From the NCBI RefSeq assembly GCF_024748695.1, contig NZ_CP087176.1, positions 489,501 to 553,500 of the forward strand: DNA of 64,000 bases, in the 5' to 3' direction. This DNA is from Pseudomonas sp. B21-040 (lineage in GTDB: Bacteria > Pseudomonadota > Gammaproteobacteria > Pseudomonadales > Pseudomonadaceae). The position numbers and the translations under genes were made by a program. Of the stretch, positions 25,683 to 34,525 are shown piece by piece; positions within the stretch are counted from its first letter, which is position 1; each line of letters begins with the position of its first letter. Under the pieces are notes generated by a model. That model was not told where the DNA came from. It saw only the letters and a program-made list of their open reading frames with translations, and did not search any database.

Positions 25683-26563
25683 GCGCCGCGCAACCTCTCG
25701 TCACGGTCATCATCGCGTCGTACAACCACGCTCGCTACATCGAGGAAAGCATTCTCAGCGTCCTAAACCAGACCTATAAGAACATCGAATTGCTGGTGGT
25801 CGACGACGGTTCCAAAGACGACAGCGTCGAACGCATCAAGGTGTTGCAGGCGCAATATGGATTCGATTTTCGGGTTCAGGAGAATCAGGGGCTGACCAAC
25901 ACGCTCAACGGTGCCATTGCTCGCTCCGGCGGCAGTCTCATCGTGCCGTTTGGTTCCGACGACATCATGCTGCCGGAACGCATCGCCACCCAGGTCGCGC
26001 ACATGGAGGGCAAGCCCGAGGTCGGCATCTGCGCCGGCAATATCGAGCTGATCGACGCCGACGGCAATCTGTACCCGGAGAAGCGTCAGCGCCGTGACGT
26101 GCCGTTCCGTCGCCTGGACTTCGATGACATGTTTCTGGAGCGCAAACCTTATCCACCTGCCCCGACCCTGATGATCCGCCGGGAAGCGCTGGACAAGGTG
26201 GGCGGGTTCGATCCGACCATTCGCCTGGAAGACCTGCTGATCGAACTGAAGGTGACCCACGCCGGTTACTTTATCGATGGTCTGAATGTGCTGATGGCGC
26301 GCTATCGCAAGCACGCCACCAATTCCTACAAGAACCATCGCTTCATGATCGACAGCATCTTGCGTACCTACGCGCTGTTCAGCGATCACCCGCTGTATGA
26401 CGAGGTTCGCTACAGGTTTCTCAGCTCGATGTTCCTCAAGACCGCCAACCGTGATCGCAAACTGGCCCGCGAACTGCTGGCGCAGATCCCGTTAAAGGCC
26501 TGGAACAAGAAGACCTGGCGTGGTCTGGGGCGACTGTATTTCTCGCCACTGGAAAAAGACTGA
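25679..26563 (+). CDS. wapR: Core rhamnosyltransferase (GT2), WapR-like
   Basis: A GT-A fold, GT2-family transferase of 294 aa. PLVTVIIASYNHARYIEESI starts the nucleotide-binding fold, LLVVDDGSKDD holds the first acidic site, and VPFGSDDIMLP near residue 95 provides the DXD-type metal site. PAO1 wapR (PA5000) adds the alpha-1,3 rhamnose that receives O-antigen. The assignment rests on family and synteny. It is the last gene of the wapO-led run, facing the minus-strand acyltransferase across a REP pair. Confidence 0.85.
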   Translation: MSAAQPLVTVIIASYNHARYIEESILSVLNQTYKNIELLVVDDGSKDDSVERIKVLQAQYGFDFRVQENQGLTNTLNGAIARSGGSLIVPFGSDDIMLPERIATQVAHMEGKPEVGICAGNIELIDADGNLYPEKRQRRDVPFRRLDFDDMFLERKPYPPAPTLMIRREALDKVGGFDPTIRLEDLLIELKVTHAGYFIDGLNVLMARYRKHATNSYKNHRFMIDSILRTYALFSDHPLYDEVRYRFLSSMFLKTANRDRKLARELLAQIPLKAWNKKTWRGLGRLYFSPLEKD

Positions 26564-26578
26564 TCCAGCGCGCCCTAC

Positions 26579-26708
26579 GTAGCAGCTGGCGAAGCCTGCG
26601 TCCGGCTGCGAAGCAGTCGTAAAATCAGAACACACGGTGTATCAGGCATACCTTGCTGCCGGGTTGACGACTGCTGCGCAGCCGGACGCAGGCTTCGCCA
26701 GCTGCTAC
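26579..26708. repeat. REP-type inverted pair between convergent genes
   Basis: Arms of 42 bases at 26579-26620 and 26667-26708 are reverse complements with one mismatch. Each starts with GTAGCAGCTGGCGAAGC. They belong to the same family as the pairs at 36568-36669 and 56171-56357. It may serve as a transcription barrier between wapR and the acyltransferase. Confidence 0.85.
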
Positions 26709-26723
26709 AGAACGCCAGGCGCG

Positions 26724-27947
26724 TCAGCTTTCGCCGGCGATCTTCTCTGTCAGGCTCTTCTTGGCCTCTTTGCCTTGGCGCAGCCACTGCAATACCTTCC
26801 TGCCGGCCGTTATGCCCGGTTTCTCGATATACAGGAACGTCAGGCTGCTGATGATGATCAGCAGGCAACTGCACAGGGCCAGCAGTGGGAGAAAGGTCCA
26901 GAGGTCGCCGGCGTTTAGCCCAAGCATTGGCGGCAGGCGCTGGATCAACACCCACAGCACATAGCCGTGCAGCAAATAGGTGCTGTAGCTGATTTCGCCG
27001 AGCCAGCGGATGCTGCGCGGTTTCAACGCACCGAACAGGGTGTTCCCAGACGCCACAATCACAAAGAACAACGACATGAGCAGCAGTGGCCTCAGGCTGA
27101 AAGCACGGTTGAATGCCGTGAAGGCAATCACCAATGCCAGCAGTGCGATAATCCCCGCCATTCGCGATTGAGCCCAAGCCACCAGTTGCGGCCGACGAAT
27201 CCAGTACGCAGCGCCGATGCCGCCGAGAAAACTCGCCAGAAAGTGTTTTTTCAGCGAGTGCTCCAGGCCGACCACTTCATACAGGGCGTAAATGCCGATC
27301 AGGCACAACACCACTTGCAGCCTGCTGCCCCGGTAGATGAACACCATGGCGGCAAGGGGCAGTGCCAGATAGAAAAACACCTCATAGCCCAAGGTCCAGG
27401 TGACGTTGGAGATCATCATGCCGGTTTGGTAGTACTGGTTGACGTCCGGCCGGTCGAAGGTCAGCCAGGCCAGGACCTGGCCGGCGAAACGGAGGCCAGA
27501 GTCCTTGAGTTCCCAGTTTTGCAGGTAGAACACCGAGACAAACACGATCAGCATCAGCGGCAAGTACAACGGGTAAAGGCGAAACAGCCTCGATACCGCG
27601 AAGGCCAGCCAGTCGTGTTGACGCTCCTGGGTGAGCAATCGGTTCCAGAACAGGAAGCCGGTGATCATGAAAAACAGCGCGACACTGCCCTGGCCCAGCT
27701 GCGAGTACAAATTGCTCGGCGGAAAATCAATCACGCCCGTGCGCAGGAAGATCAAGGTAATGATCGCGTGGTGCACGAACACGCCGAACGCCAGGTAACC
27801 GCGTAACCCATCAATGCTGGCATAGCGGCTTTCACCGGAATGTTCGATGTGCCGGGCGATTTTCGGAACGGCGCGCAACAACAGGGCGGCGGTCACGATG
27901 GCCAGCAGATAAGCTGCCAGCGCAATGAGTGGGTTGGTTTCAGTCAT
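26724..27947 (-). CDS. Acyltransferase-3 family membrane O-acyltransferase
   Basis: A 407-residue polytopic membrane protein of the OafA/acyltransferase-3 family. These enzymes move acetyl or similar groups onto cell-surface sugars. The family start IDGLRGYLAFGVFVHHAII sits after a first membrane segment, and about ten hydrophobic helices follow. FFMITGFLFWNRLL and WTLGYEVFFYLALPL are typical landmarks. The ATG at 27947 overlaps the WaaL-fusion stop by one base, so the two are cotranslated. O-antigen or core acetylation is the likely role. Confidence 0.85.
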   Translation of the reverse strand: MTETNPLIALAAYLLAIVTAALLLRAVPKIARHIEHSGESRYASIDGLRGYLAFGVFVHHAIITLIFLRTGVIDFPPSNLYSQLGQGSVALFFMITGFLFWNRLLTQERQHDWLAFAVSRLFRLYPLYLPLMLIVFVSVFYLQNWELKDSGLRFAGQVLAWLTFDRPDVNQYYQTGMMISNVTWTLGYEVFFYLALPLAAMVFIYRGSRLQVVLCLIGIYALYEVVGLEHSLKKHFLASFLGGIGAAYWIRRPQLVAWAQSRMAGIIALLALVIAFTAFNRAFSLRPLLLMSLFFVIVASGNTLFGALKPRSIRWLGEISYSTYLLHGYVLWVLIQRLPPMLGLNAGDLWTFLPLLALCSCLLIIISSLTFLYIEKPGITAGRKVLQWLRQGKEAKKSLTEKIAGES

Positions 27948-29809
27948 CAAAGAGCTCGAGCCGGGGCATTCCCGGCCAGCACTTGCCTGTGCAGGTTATC
28001 AACAGCGGACTTCGAGGCCGTCATGGCGTAGCCCTGAAGCAGGGCTTCGAAGTGTTCTTCGAACAGCCAGCGCTTGTCCACCGTGTAGCGCTGCATATGG
28101 CGCAGGTTTCGCTGACGCAGGGGAAGGCTCAATGAAGAAGGGTAAATGCGCAGGTCGGCCACATCGATCAAGCCGAACTCGCCATCTTCAAGCACCAGCA
28201 CATTACCCAGATGCAACGAGCGGAAATAGACGCCTTGCTCGTGCAATTGAGCCATGAACTTGCCAAAACGCTGCACCAGCGCCTGGCGCACCGCCGGAGC
28301 GGTTATGCCTTGCAAGACCTGACGCAGTGTATTGCCCGGTAGTGGCGAATAATGCACAGCACTGCTGCCGTCTGGGAGGCGATAAAGGTGAAGAATTGGC
28401 GGCGTCGGGATCCCCATGCTGCGCAGTTGCTGGCTGTTGACGGCAAAACGTTCGGAGTAGGGGTTGAAACTGCCGGAGGTGTACCAGCGACGGCCGCGAA
28501 ACAGCTTGAGGAAGCTGCCATCGAGCAGGCGCAAGACTTTGGGGCCCAGGCCATCTTCTTCGATGACCTGCGCATTGGCGGTCAACTGTTGCCGGGCCGC
28601 CGGCGTCAGCGTCTTGATAGGCATCGTCAGCAAGCGTCTGGCGCGTTGATTGACACTCAGCGCGACGATTAGCGCCAGCGGAATCCACAGCAGGAACCAG
28701 TGCTCCTTGGGCCGCGAAATAATGCCGCCGCCCTCGGTCAGGCCAGCACCAATACCAAATATCAACCAGGTCGAAGCGATGATAAACAGGGGCTGCAGGC
28801 GATTGCGCCAACTGCTTAACAGGCTCCAGGCATGGAAAAACAACCACGGCAGCAGGCCAACAACACCCACGTAATAGAGCACGCCCAGGACAAAGCTGTG
28901 GGGTTCCTGAAAGTTGTAGCCGACGCCGGGGTCGATCGACAGTTGGGCGTTATAGCCATGACCGATCCAGGGGTGATCAGCAATTTTCTGTAAGGCCAAC
29001 TGCCAGATTTCGAAGCGGTAAGAGTCGCCCCTTTCGATGATCATTCGCGAAAACAGCACGTAAACCGTGACTCCGCTGGCAGCCAACACCCCCAACAATG
29101 CGACCGAGCGGCGGTTCCAGCAAATGAAGCTAAGCCAGAGTGCCGCCATCGTCAGCGCAACCAGAGGCGTCCTGGAGCCGGTGGCAATCACCGCGGCAAA
29201 CATGATTGCCAGCGCCGGGAGGCTCAGCCAGAGCATTTGGCGACGCTTGCAGAGCATGCTGATGCTGAGCCAGTAGGCGGCGTAAAAGCCATACATGTGA
29301 GAGCTGAGCAGCGGGTTATCGAACGCGCCGCCACCGATCAAACGCAGGCCAGGCTGGTATACGCGAGCGAACATGAACAGATCGTGGGCGGTGCCGATCA
29401 GTCCGACCAATGCAGCGGCAAACAGCAAGGGTTGAATGATTTCGCTGCGATAGCGCACCAGCAAGTAGCAACCCGTGAACAGCAGCAGGGTATGCAGCGG
29501 TGGTTTGAATTGTCCGGCGATGTCTTCCTTATCCGGCCCCCAGCACAAACTCAGCAATGCCCAGGCTGCGAACGTCAGCACGGCGATGAAAATCGGGTCG
29601 CGGACCAATTCGTTGAGTTCGCGGGGGCGCAGGCACAGGGCGATCAGCGCTGGAATGCTGAAAAGGCCATAAAAAAGTTTGTGGTGCACACTTCGACCTG
29701 GCAGGAAGAAGAGTGCGCACAGCAGCAAGAGATAGCCGAGTGGAAGAATCCAGAGGCAAATGAAATCGAAGACTCGATTTGACACACTATTGAAACCGCT
29801 TAGTTGCAT
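27947..29809 (-). CDS. waaL: O-antigen ligase (WaaL) fused to a kinase-like domain
   Basis: A 620-residue two-part protein. Residues 1-395 form a WaaL-type ligase with about ten to twelve membrane helices, ATGSRTPLVAL with R213, and a periplasmic FQEPHSFVLG with His304, the residue class needed for transfer of O-antigen from undecaprenyl pyrophosphate to core. Residues 397-620 form a cytoplasmic kinase-fold domain like PA4998: GSFLKLFRGRRW, YFRSLHLGN and GLIDVADLR. The catalytic loop has Ser531 where Asp is expected, so it looks like a pseudokinase. PAO1 has two genes here. Both halves are in one frame with no stop. The ATG at 29809 has no clear ribosome site. Confidence 0.85.
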   Translation of the reverse strand: MQLSGFNSVSNRVFDFICLWILPLGYLLLLCALFFLPGRSVHHKLFYGLFSIPALIALCLRPRELNELVRDPIFIAVLTFAAWALLSLCWGPDKEDIAGQFKPPLHTLLLFTGCYLLVRYRSEIIQPLLFAAALVGLIGTAHDLFMFARVYQPGLRLIGGGAFDNPLLSSHMYGFYAAYWLSISMLCKRRQMLWLSLPALAIMFAAVIATGSRTPLVALTMAALWLSFICWNRRSVALLGVLAASGVTVYVLFSRMIIERGDSYRFEIWQLALQKIADHPWIGHGYNAQLSIDPGVGYNFQEPHSFVLGVLYYVGVVGLLPWLFFHAWSLLSSWRNRLQPLFIIASTWLIFGIGAGLTEGGGIISRPKEHWFLLWIPLALIVALSVNQRARRLLTMPIKTLTPAARQQLTANAQVIEEDGLGPKVLRLLDGSFLKLFRGRRWYTSGSFNPYSERFAVNSQQLRSMGIPTPPILHLYRLPDGSSAVHYSPLPGNTLRQVLQGITAPAVRQALVQRFGKFMAQLHEQGVYFRSLHLGNVLVLEDGEFGLIDVADLRIYPSSLSLPLRQRNLRHMQRYTVDKRWLFEEHFEALLQGYAMTASKSAVDNLHRQVLAGNAPARAL

Positions 29810-29965
29810 GCTGGGAGATTCAATCCTGAAGTTGATCGGCCATTTCGGGGTGATGGCTATTTGATGCTTAATCCGACGCCTAACAATAACAGCCTTTATG
29901 CGATTGCCAGAACCCTGAAGAAGCTGTGCTAAAGTCTGCGTCCTTTTTATCGACAAACGCGTGAT

Positions 29966-31768
29966 ATGACCGACTCCAGTCTCTCCGCAAGCCCATCGAG
30001 CTTGAAAATCTACTTCCGTTTGCTCGGCTATGTCCGGCCGTACATCAGTTTGTTTCTGATCAGCATCGTCGGCTTTTTGATTTTCGCTTCGACCCAGCCA
30101 ATGCTCGGCTACATCCTCAAGTACTTTGTCGATGGCCTGTCCAATCCCGAGGCGGCGCTGTTTCCAACCGTGCCTTACCTGCGCGACCTGCAATTGTTGC
30201 AGGCTGTGCCGCTGCTGATCATTCTGATCGCCGCGTGGCAGGGGTTGGGATCTTATCTGGGCAATTACTTTCTGGCCAAGGTTTCCCTCGGCCTGGTCCA
30301 TGACTTGCGGGTGCAACTGTTCAACAACCTGCTGGTTTTGCCCAACCGGTACTTCGACAAGCATAACTCGGGGCATCTGATTTCGCGTATCACCTTCAAC
30401 GTGACGATGGTCACCGGGGCGGCCACAGATGCGATCAAGGTCGTAATCCGTGAAGGCATGACCGTGATCTTCCTGTTTGCCTCGCTGCTGTTCATGAACT
30501 GGCGCCTGACGCTGGTGATGATTGCCATCCTGCCGCTGATCGCCATCATGGTGCGTACGGCGAGCAAGAAATTCCGCAAGCAGAGCAAGAAGATTCAGGT
30601 GGCCATGGGTGACGTGACCCACGTGGCGTCCGAAACCATCCAGGGTTATCGCGTGGTGCGCAGCTTTGGTGGTGAAGTCTACGAAGAGAAGCGCTTCTTT
30701 GCCGCCAGTCAGGGCAACACCGACAAGCAACTGCGCATGACACGTACAGGCGCCATTTACACGCCGTTGCTGCAATTGGTGATTTACAGCGCCATGGCGG
30801 TGTTGATGTTCCTGGTGCTGTTCCTGCGCGGCGATGCATCGGCCGGTGACATGGTTGCCTACATCACCCTGGCCGGCCTGTTGCCTAAACCGATCCGCCA
30901 GTTGTCCGAAGTCAGCTCGACCATCCAGAAAGGTGTGGCGGGTGCCGAGAGTATTTTCGAACAGCTGGATGTCGAGCCTGAAGTTGATACCGGTACCGTC
31001 GAGCGCGACGCCGTCAGCGGTCGTCTGGACGTGCGTAATCTGAGCTTCACCTACCCGGACACCGATCGCCAGGTGCTCGATGACATCAGTTTCTCGGTCG
31101 AGCCTGGGCAAATGGTGGCACTGGTCGGGCGCTCGGGCAGCGGCAAATCGACCCTGGCCAACCTGATTCCGCGCTTCTACCACCACGATAAGGGCGAGAT
31201 CCTGATCGATGGTGTTGAGGTGGAACAGTACAAACTGCTGAACCTGCGCAAACACATCGCCCAGGTGACTCAGCATGTGACGTTGTTCAGTGACACCGTG
31301 GCCAACAACATTGCTTACGGCGATCTGGCTGGAGCGCCTCGTGAGGCGATCGAGAAAGCCGCGAGGGATGCGTACGCAATGGACTTCATCGCGCAGTTGC
31401 CCCAAGGCCTGGACACTCAGGTTGGTGAGAACGGCGTGCTGCTCTCCGGCGGCCAGCGTCAACGCCTGGCCATTGCACGGGCCCTGCTGAAGAACGCCCC
31501 GTTGTTGATTCTCGACGAAGCCACCTCGGCGCTCGACACCGAATCCGAGCGCCATATTCAGGCCGCGCTGGATCAAGTGATGAAGGGCCGGACCACGCTG
31601 GTGATTGCTCACCGCCTGTCAACTATCGAAAAGGCCGACCTGATTCTCGTTATGGATCAGGGCCGGATCGTCGAGCGCGGCACCCATACCGAGCTTCTGG
31701 CGCACAACGGTTACTACGCCCGCCTGAATGCCATGGGCCTTGACGCCCCGGCTGAAGACATCGCCTGA
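29966..31768 (+). CDS. msbA: Lipid A-core flippase, ABC transporter
   Basis: A half-size ABC exporter of 600 aa that flips lipid A-core across the inner membrane. Six transmembrane helices lie in residues 20-310. The nucleotide-binding domain has Walker A GRSGSGKST at about residue 390, the signature LSGGQRQRLAIARAL at about 495, Walker B LLILDEATSALD at about 515, and the H-loop IAHRLSTIEKAD. It is divergent from the waaL fusion and is followed by a GC hairpin. Confidence 0.96.
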   Translation: MTDSSLSASPSSLKIYFRLLGYVRPYISLFLISIVGFLIFASTQPMLGYILKYFVDGLSNPEAALFPTVPYLRDLQLLQAVPLLIILIAAWQGLGSYLGNYFLAKVSLGLVHDLRVQLFNNLLVLPNRYFDKHNSGHLISRITFNVTMVTGAATDAIKVVIREGMTVIFLFASLLFMNWRLTLVMIAILPLIAIMVRTASKKFRKQSKKIQVAMGDVTHVASETIQGYRVVRSFGGEVYEEKRFFAASQGNTDKQLRMTRTGAIYTPLLQLVIYSAMAVLMFLVLFLRGDASAGDMVAYITLAGLLPKPIRQLSEVSSTIQKGVAGAESIFEQLDVEPEVDTGTVERDAVSGRLDVRNLSFTYPDTDRQVLDDISFSVEPGQMVALVGRSGSGKSTLANLIPRFYHHDKGEILIDGVEVEQYKLLNLRKHIAQVTQHVTLFSDTVANNIAYGDLAGAPREAIEKAARDAYAMDFIAQLPQGLDTQVGENGVLLSGGQRQRLAIARALLKNAPLLILDEATSALDTESERHIQAALDQVMKGRTTLVIAHRLSTIEKADLILVMDQGRIVERGTHTELLAHNGYYARLNAMGLDAPAEDIA

Positions 31769-31779
31769 CGTTTGCTCAC

Positions 31780-31798
31780 CGGGCGCGCAACGCGCCCG
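31780..31798 (+). terminator. GC-rich hairpin after msbA
   Basis: CGGGCGCG-CAA-CGCGCCCG is a perfect 8-bp stem with a 3-base loop, 12 bases after the msbA stop. The following bases (ATGATTTG) hold only a short T run, so termination may be weak. The remaining 260 or so bases up to hldE show no other gene. Confidence 0.6.
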
Positions 31799-32021
31799 AT
31801 GATTTGTATCCAGACTTTTCCCTCTCGATCAATCCCCGGCGAGTGCGCTGCCTTTGTTTGATCCGGGCGTGAAACCCTCCCGTAATTCGCAAGATCGACC
31901 GCAGAAACAGAATTTGCAGGCGCCTGCTTGGCAGTTTTTGGTATTTCCTGCTCAATAAATGAACAAATCCCCCCGTCAAATCATCCCGTTGCAGCCGTCG
32001 CGCAAGCCAATGCCAACCCTG

Positions 32022-32030
32022 TGGTAATAT
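32022..32030 (+). promoter_or_regulatory. Candidate extended -10 for hldE
   Basis: TGGTAATAT combines a TG extension with a TAATAT -10, 35 bases before the hldE ATG. No -35 of note is present, which extended -10 promoters can tolerate. It is tentative. Confidence 0.35.
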
Positions 32031-32064
32031 CGCGCCCCTGTTCATTTTGTATGTGGGTTGCTCC

Positions 32065-33486
32065 ATGAAGTTGTCCATGCCGCGATTCGATCAAGCCCCT
32101 GTCTTGGTGGTCGGCGATGTCATGCTCGACCGTTACTGGCATGGTGGTACCTCACGGATTTCCCCTGAGGCACCCGTACCGGTGGTCAAGGTCGAGCAAA
32201 TCGAGGACCGCCCGGGCGGTGCCGCCAACGTTGCGTTGAACATTGCCGCGCTCGGTGCTCCGGCCTCGCTGGTCGGCGTGACCGGCGACGACGAAGCGGC
32301 CGACAGCCTGGCCAATAGCCTCAAGGGTGCGGGCGTTCGGGCGATGTTCCAGCGTATTGCGCACCAGCCGACCATCGTCAAGCTGCGGGTCATGAGCCGT
32401 CACCAGCAACTGCTGCGTATCGACTTTGAAGAACCCTTCGCCACCGACGCGTTGGCACTGGGCGAGCAGGTCGATGATTTGCTCGAAGGCATCAAGGTGC
32501 TGGTGCTGTCCGACTATGGCAAAGGCGCGCTGAAAAACCATCAGGTGCTGATCCAGGCTGCCCGTGCCCGTGGCATTCCGGTGCTGGCGGATCCCAAGGG
32601 CAAGGATTTCTCGATCTACCGTGGCGCAAGCCTGATCACTCCGAACCTCAGCGAGTTCGAAACCATTGTGGGCGGTTGCGCCGATGAGCACGAACTGGTG
32701 AGCAAGGGCGCGCAGCTGATGCACGACCTGGACCTCGGCGCCTTGCTGGTAACCCGTGGCGAACACGGCATGACTTTGCTGCGCCCCGATCATCCGGCGT
32801 TGCACTTGCCGGCCCGTGCCCGTGAAGTGTTCGACGTGACCGGTGCCGGCGATACCGTGATTTCTACCCTGGCGGCCGCCATTGCCGCGGGTGAAGAACT
32901 GCCTCACGCGGTAGCCCTGGCCAACCTGGCGGCGGGCATCGTGGTCGGCAAGCTCGGTACGGCGGCGATCAGCGCCCCGGAGCTGCGTCGCGCCATCCAG
33001 CGTGAAGAAGGTTCGGAGCGCGGTGTACTGGGCCTTGAGCAGCTTTTGCTGGCGGTCGATGATGCGCGTGCGCACAAAGAGAAGATCGTCTTCACCAATG
33101 GCTGCTTCGACATTCTGCATGCTGGCCACGTGACCTACCTCGAACAGGCGCGGGCCCAGGGCGATCGCCTGATCGTTGCCGTCAACGACGATGCCTCGGT
33201 CAGCCGTCTCAAAGGGCCGGGCCGTCCGATCAACAGCGTCGACCGTCGCATGGCGGTATTGGCCGGTTTGGGCGCGGTGGATTGGGTAATCAGCTTCGCG
33301 GAAGGCACCCCGGAAAACCTACTGCGCGAGGTCAAGCCGGACGTGCTGGTCAAGGGCGGTGATTATGGGATCGACCAGGTGGTCGGCGCGGACATCGTGA
33401 CCGCTTACGGCGGGACCGTGAAAGTGCTGGGGCTGGTGGAAAACAGCTCGACCACGGCGATTGTCGAGAAGATCCGCAATAACTGA
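32065..33486 (+). CDS. hldE: Bifunctional heptose 7-phosphate kinase / heptose 1-phosphate adenylyltransferase
   Basis: Makes ADP-D-glycero-D-manno-heptose, precursor of the heptose used by WaaC and WaaF (473 aa). The N-terminal PfkB/ribokinase domain has RPGGAANVALN and the catalytic DVTGAGDTVIST near residue 265. The C-terminal nucleotidyltransferase domain begins FTNGCFDILHAGHVTYLEQA near 345, with the HxGH motif, and ends VENSSTTAIVEKI. The ATG at 32065 was picked because it gives the family's usual N-terminus and length. Its stop faces a palindrome shared with the opposite gene. Confidence 0.96.
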   Translation: MKLSMPRFDQAPVLVVGDVMLDRYWHGGTSRISPEAPVPVVKVEQIEDRPGGAANVALNIAALGAPASLVGVTGDDEAADSLANSLKGAGVRAMFQRIAHQPTIVKLRVMSRHQQLLRIDFEEPFATDALALGEQVDDLLEGIKVLVLSDYGKGALKNHQVLIQAARARGIPVLADPKGKDFSIYRGASLITPNLSEFETIVGGCADEHELVSKGAQLMHDLDLGALLVTRGEHGMTLLRPDHPALHLPARAREVFDVTGAGDTVISTLAAAIAAGEELPHAVALANLAAGIVVGKLGTAAISAPELRRAIQREEGSERGVLGLEQLLLAVDDARAHKEKIVFTNGCFDILHAGHVTYLEQARAQGDRLIVAVNDDASVSRLKGPGRPINSVDRRMAVLAGLGAVDWVISFAEGTPENLLREVKPDVLVKGGDYGIDQVVGADIVTAYGGTVKVLGLVENSSTTAIVEKIRNN

Positions 33487-33492
33487 CCCGGC

Positions 33493-33527
33493 TTGATCGT
33501 TCCCACGCAGAGCGTGGGAACGATCAA
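33493..33527. terminator. Palindrome shared by convergent hldE and the gene at 33524
   Basis: A perfect 16-bp stem (33493-33508 with 33512-33527) with an AGA loop reads TTGATCGTTCCCACGC on the plus strand. It overlaps the opposite gene's stop codon. The GTTCCCACGC core is a widespread intergenic repeat in fluorescent pseudomonads. It probably acts as a two-way terminator. Confidence 0.75.
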
Positions 33528-34492
33528 GGGCTGACTTTTTTACGCGGCACGATTTTCCTCAGTAATTGCTTTGCCTTCCCACGCAACCGCGCCAAACCTG
33601 AATCTTTCCCCGGCGGGCTCAAGCCCTGTTGCCGCACCCAATCCTTCCAGCGAATTCGCTCATCGCGCACCAGCCAGCCTTCCTGCCGGGCAAAACTCTC
33701 TGCCAGGTACAACCCGCGAGTGCTCGCCGGGTACAACTGATCTTTTTTCAAGGTATACAACTCGGCCATCGGCTGACCGTCCTGCAAAGGCATCAGGTAC
33801 AAGTCGGGGCGCTTGCGATCGAGGCGGGCCACCAGTTGATCGCCTTCCAGCCGCTCATCGACATGAAACAGGCTCAAGGACTTGGCTTCTTTCGGCACGT
33901 CCAGGCGCAAGTCATAGATCAATTGCAGCGACGCTGTAGGCAGATGCACGTAAGCCCGCGGCCGTTCAATCAATTGAAGATTGGCGCAGCGCACGGGCCG
34001 CGCCGAGCCGGACAACGGCGTCAGGCTGAACGGCAGGGCCTCGCGGTAATGCAAGGCCGTGGCGTAGGGTGCCGGCAGCCAGGTGTTGTTGAAGCGTCCG
34101 CCGAGCCAGCCTTCGGGCGTTTCCAGCAGGCACTCTTCGGCAATTTCCTGGATCGCCGTGTGCAGCGGCAAGTTCAGCTCATGGGCCGGAACGTACCCGG
34201 AGATCAGCTTGAGCACCACGTCGCCACGGTCTTGCCGACGCTGACGCACCAACACCCAATAATCGCGATTCTGCCAATGCAGGGTCAGGCGCACCGAGAC
34301 ACCGAGATTGGCCAGTTCCAGGGCAAATCGCTCGGTGCTGGCCACCGTCACGGGGCGGCGACGTTGCAGGGTCTGGGAGAAATTGAGCGGCATCCCGACG
34401 CTCTGATAGCTCAAGCCTTCGGGAGTCGCTTCGACGTACAACGGCAGGGTCTTGAAGTTGCTCGGGTTCTTTCTTATGAGCGTACGCGGCAT
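33524..34492 (-). CDS. Conserved Pseudomonas protein with a Nudix-like segment
   Basis: A 322-residue soluble protein, the positional ortholog of PA4993, with no assigned function. Residues 99-123 resemble a stretched Nudix box: Gly99, Glu105, then QEIAEECLL at 115-123 in place of REUxEExGU, with two extra residues between the halves. The middle region is rich in beta-strand-like sequence, which fits a Nudix-like fold. The C-terminus is strongly basic (RGKAKQLLRKIVPRKKV). It lies 33 bases from the aldo/keto reductase and may share its transcript. The Nudix reading is inference. Confidence 0.7.
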   Translation of the reverse strand: MPRTLIRKNPSNFKTLPLYVEATPEGLSYQSVGMPLNFSQTLQRRRPVTVASTERFALELANLGVSVRLTLHWQNRDYWVLVRQRRQDRGDVVLKLISGYVPAHELNLPLHTAIQEIAEECLLETPEGWLGGRFNNTWLPAPYATALHYREALPFSLTPLSGSARPVRCANLQLIERPRAYVHLPTASLQLIYDLRLDVPKEAKSLSLFHVDERLEGDQLVARLDRKRPDLYLMPLQDGQPMAELYTLKKDQLYPASTRGLYLAESFARQEGWLVRDERIRWKDWVRQQGLSPPGKDSGLARLRGKAKQLLRKIVPRKKVSP

Positions 34493-34525
34493 GTCGGCTC
34501 CTGCTTAAGGCCGCGTGGGGCGGCA

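Noticed and set aside
29810..31612. N-terminal extension of the waaL frame antisense to msbA
   Set aside because: The extension has Gln/His-rich shadow composition and no homology. The WaaL membrane helices begin at Met 29809.
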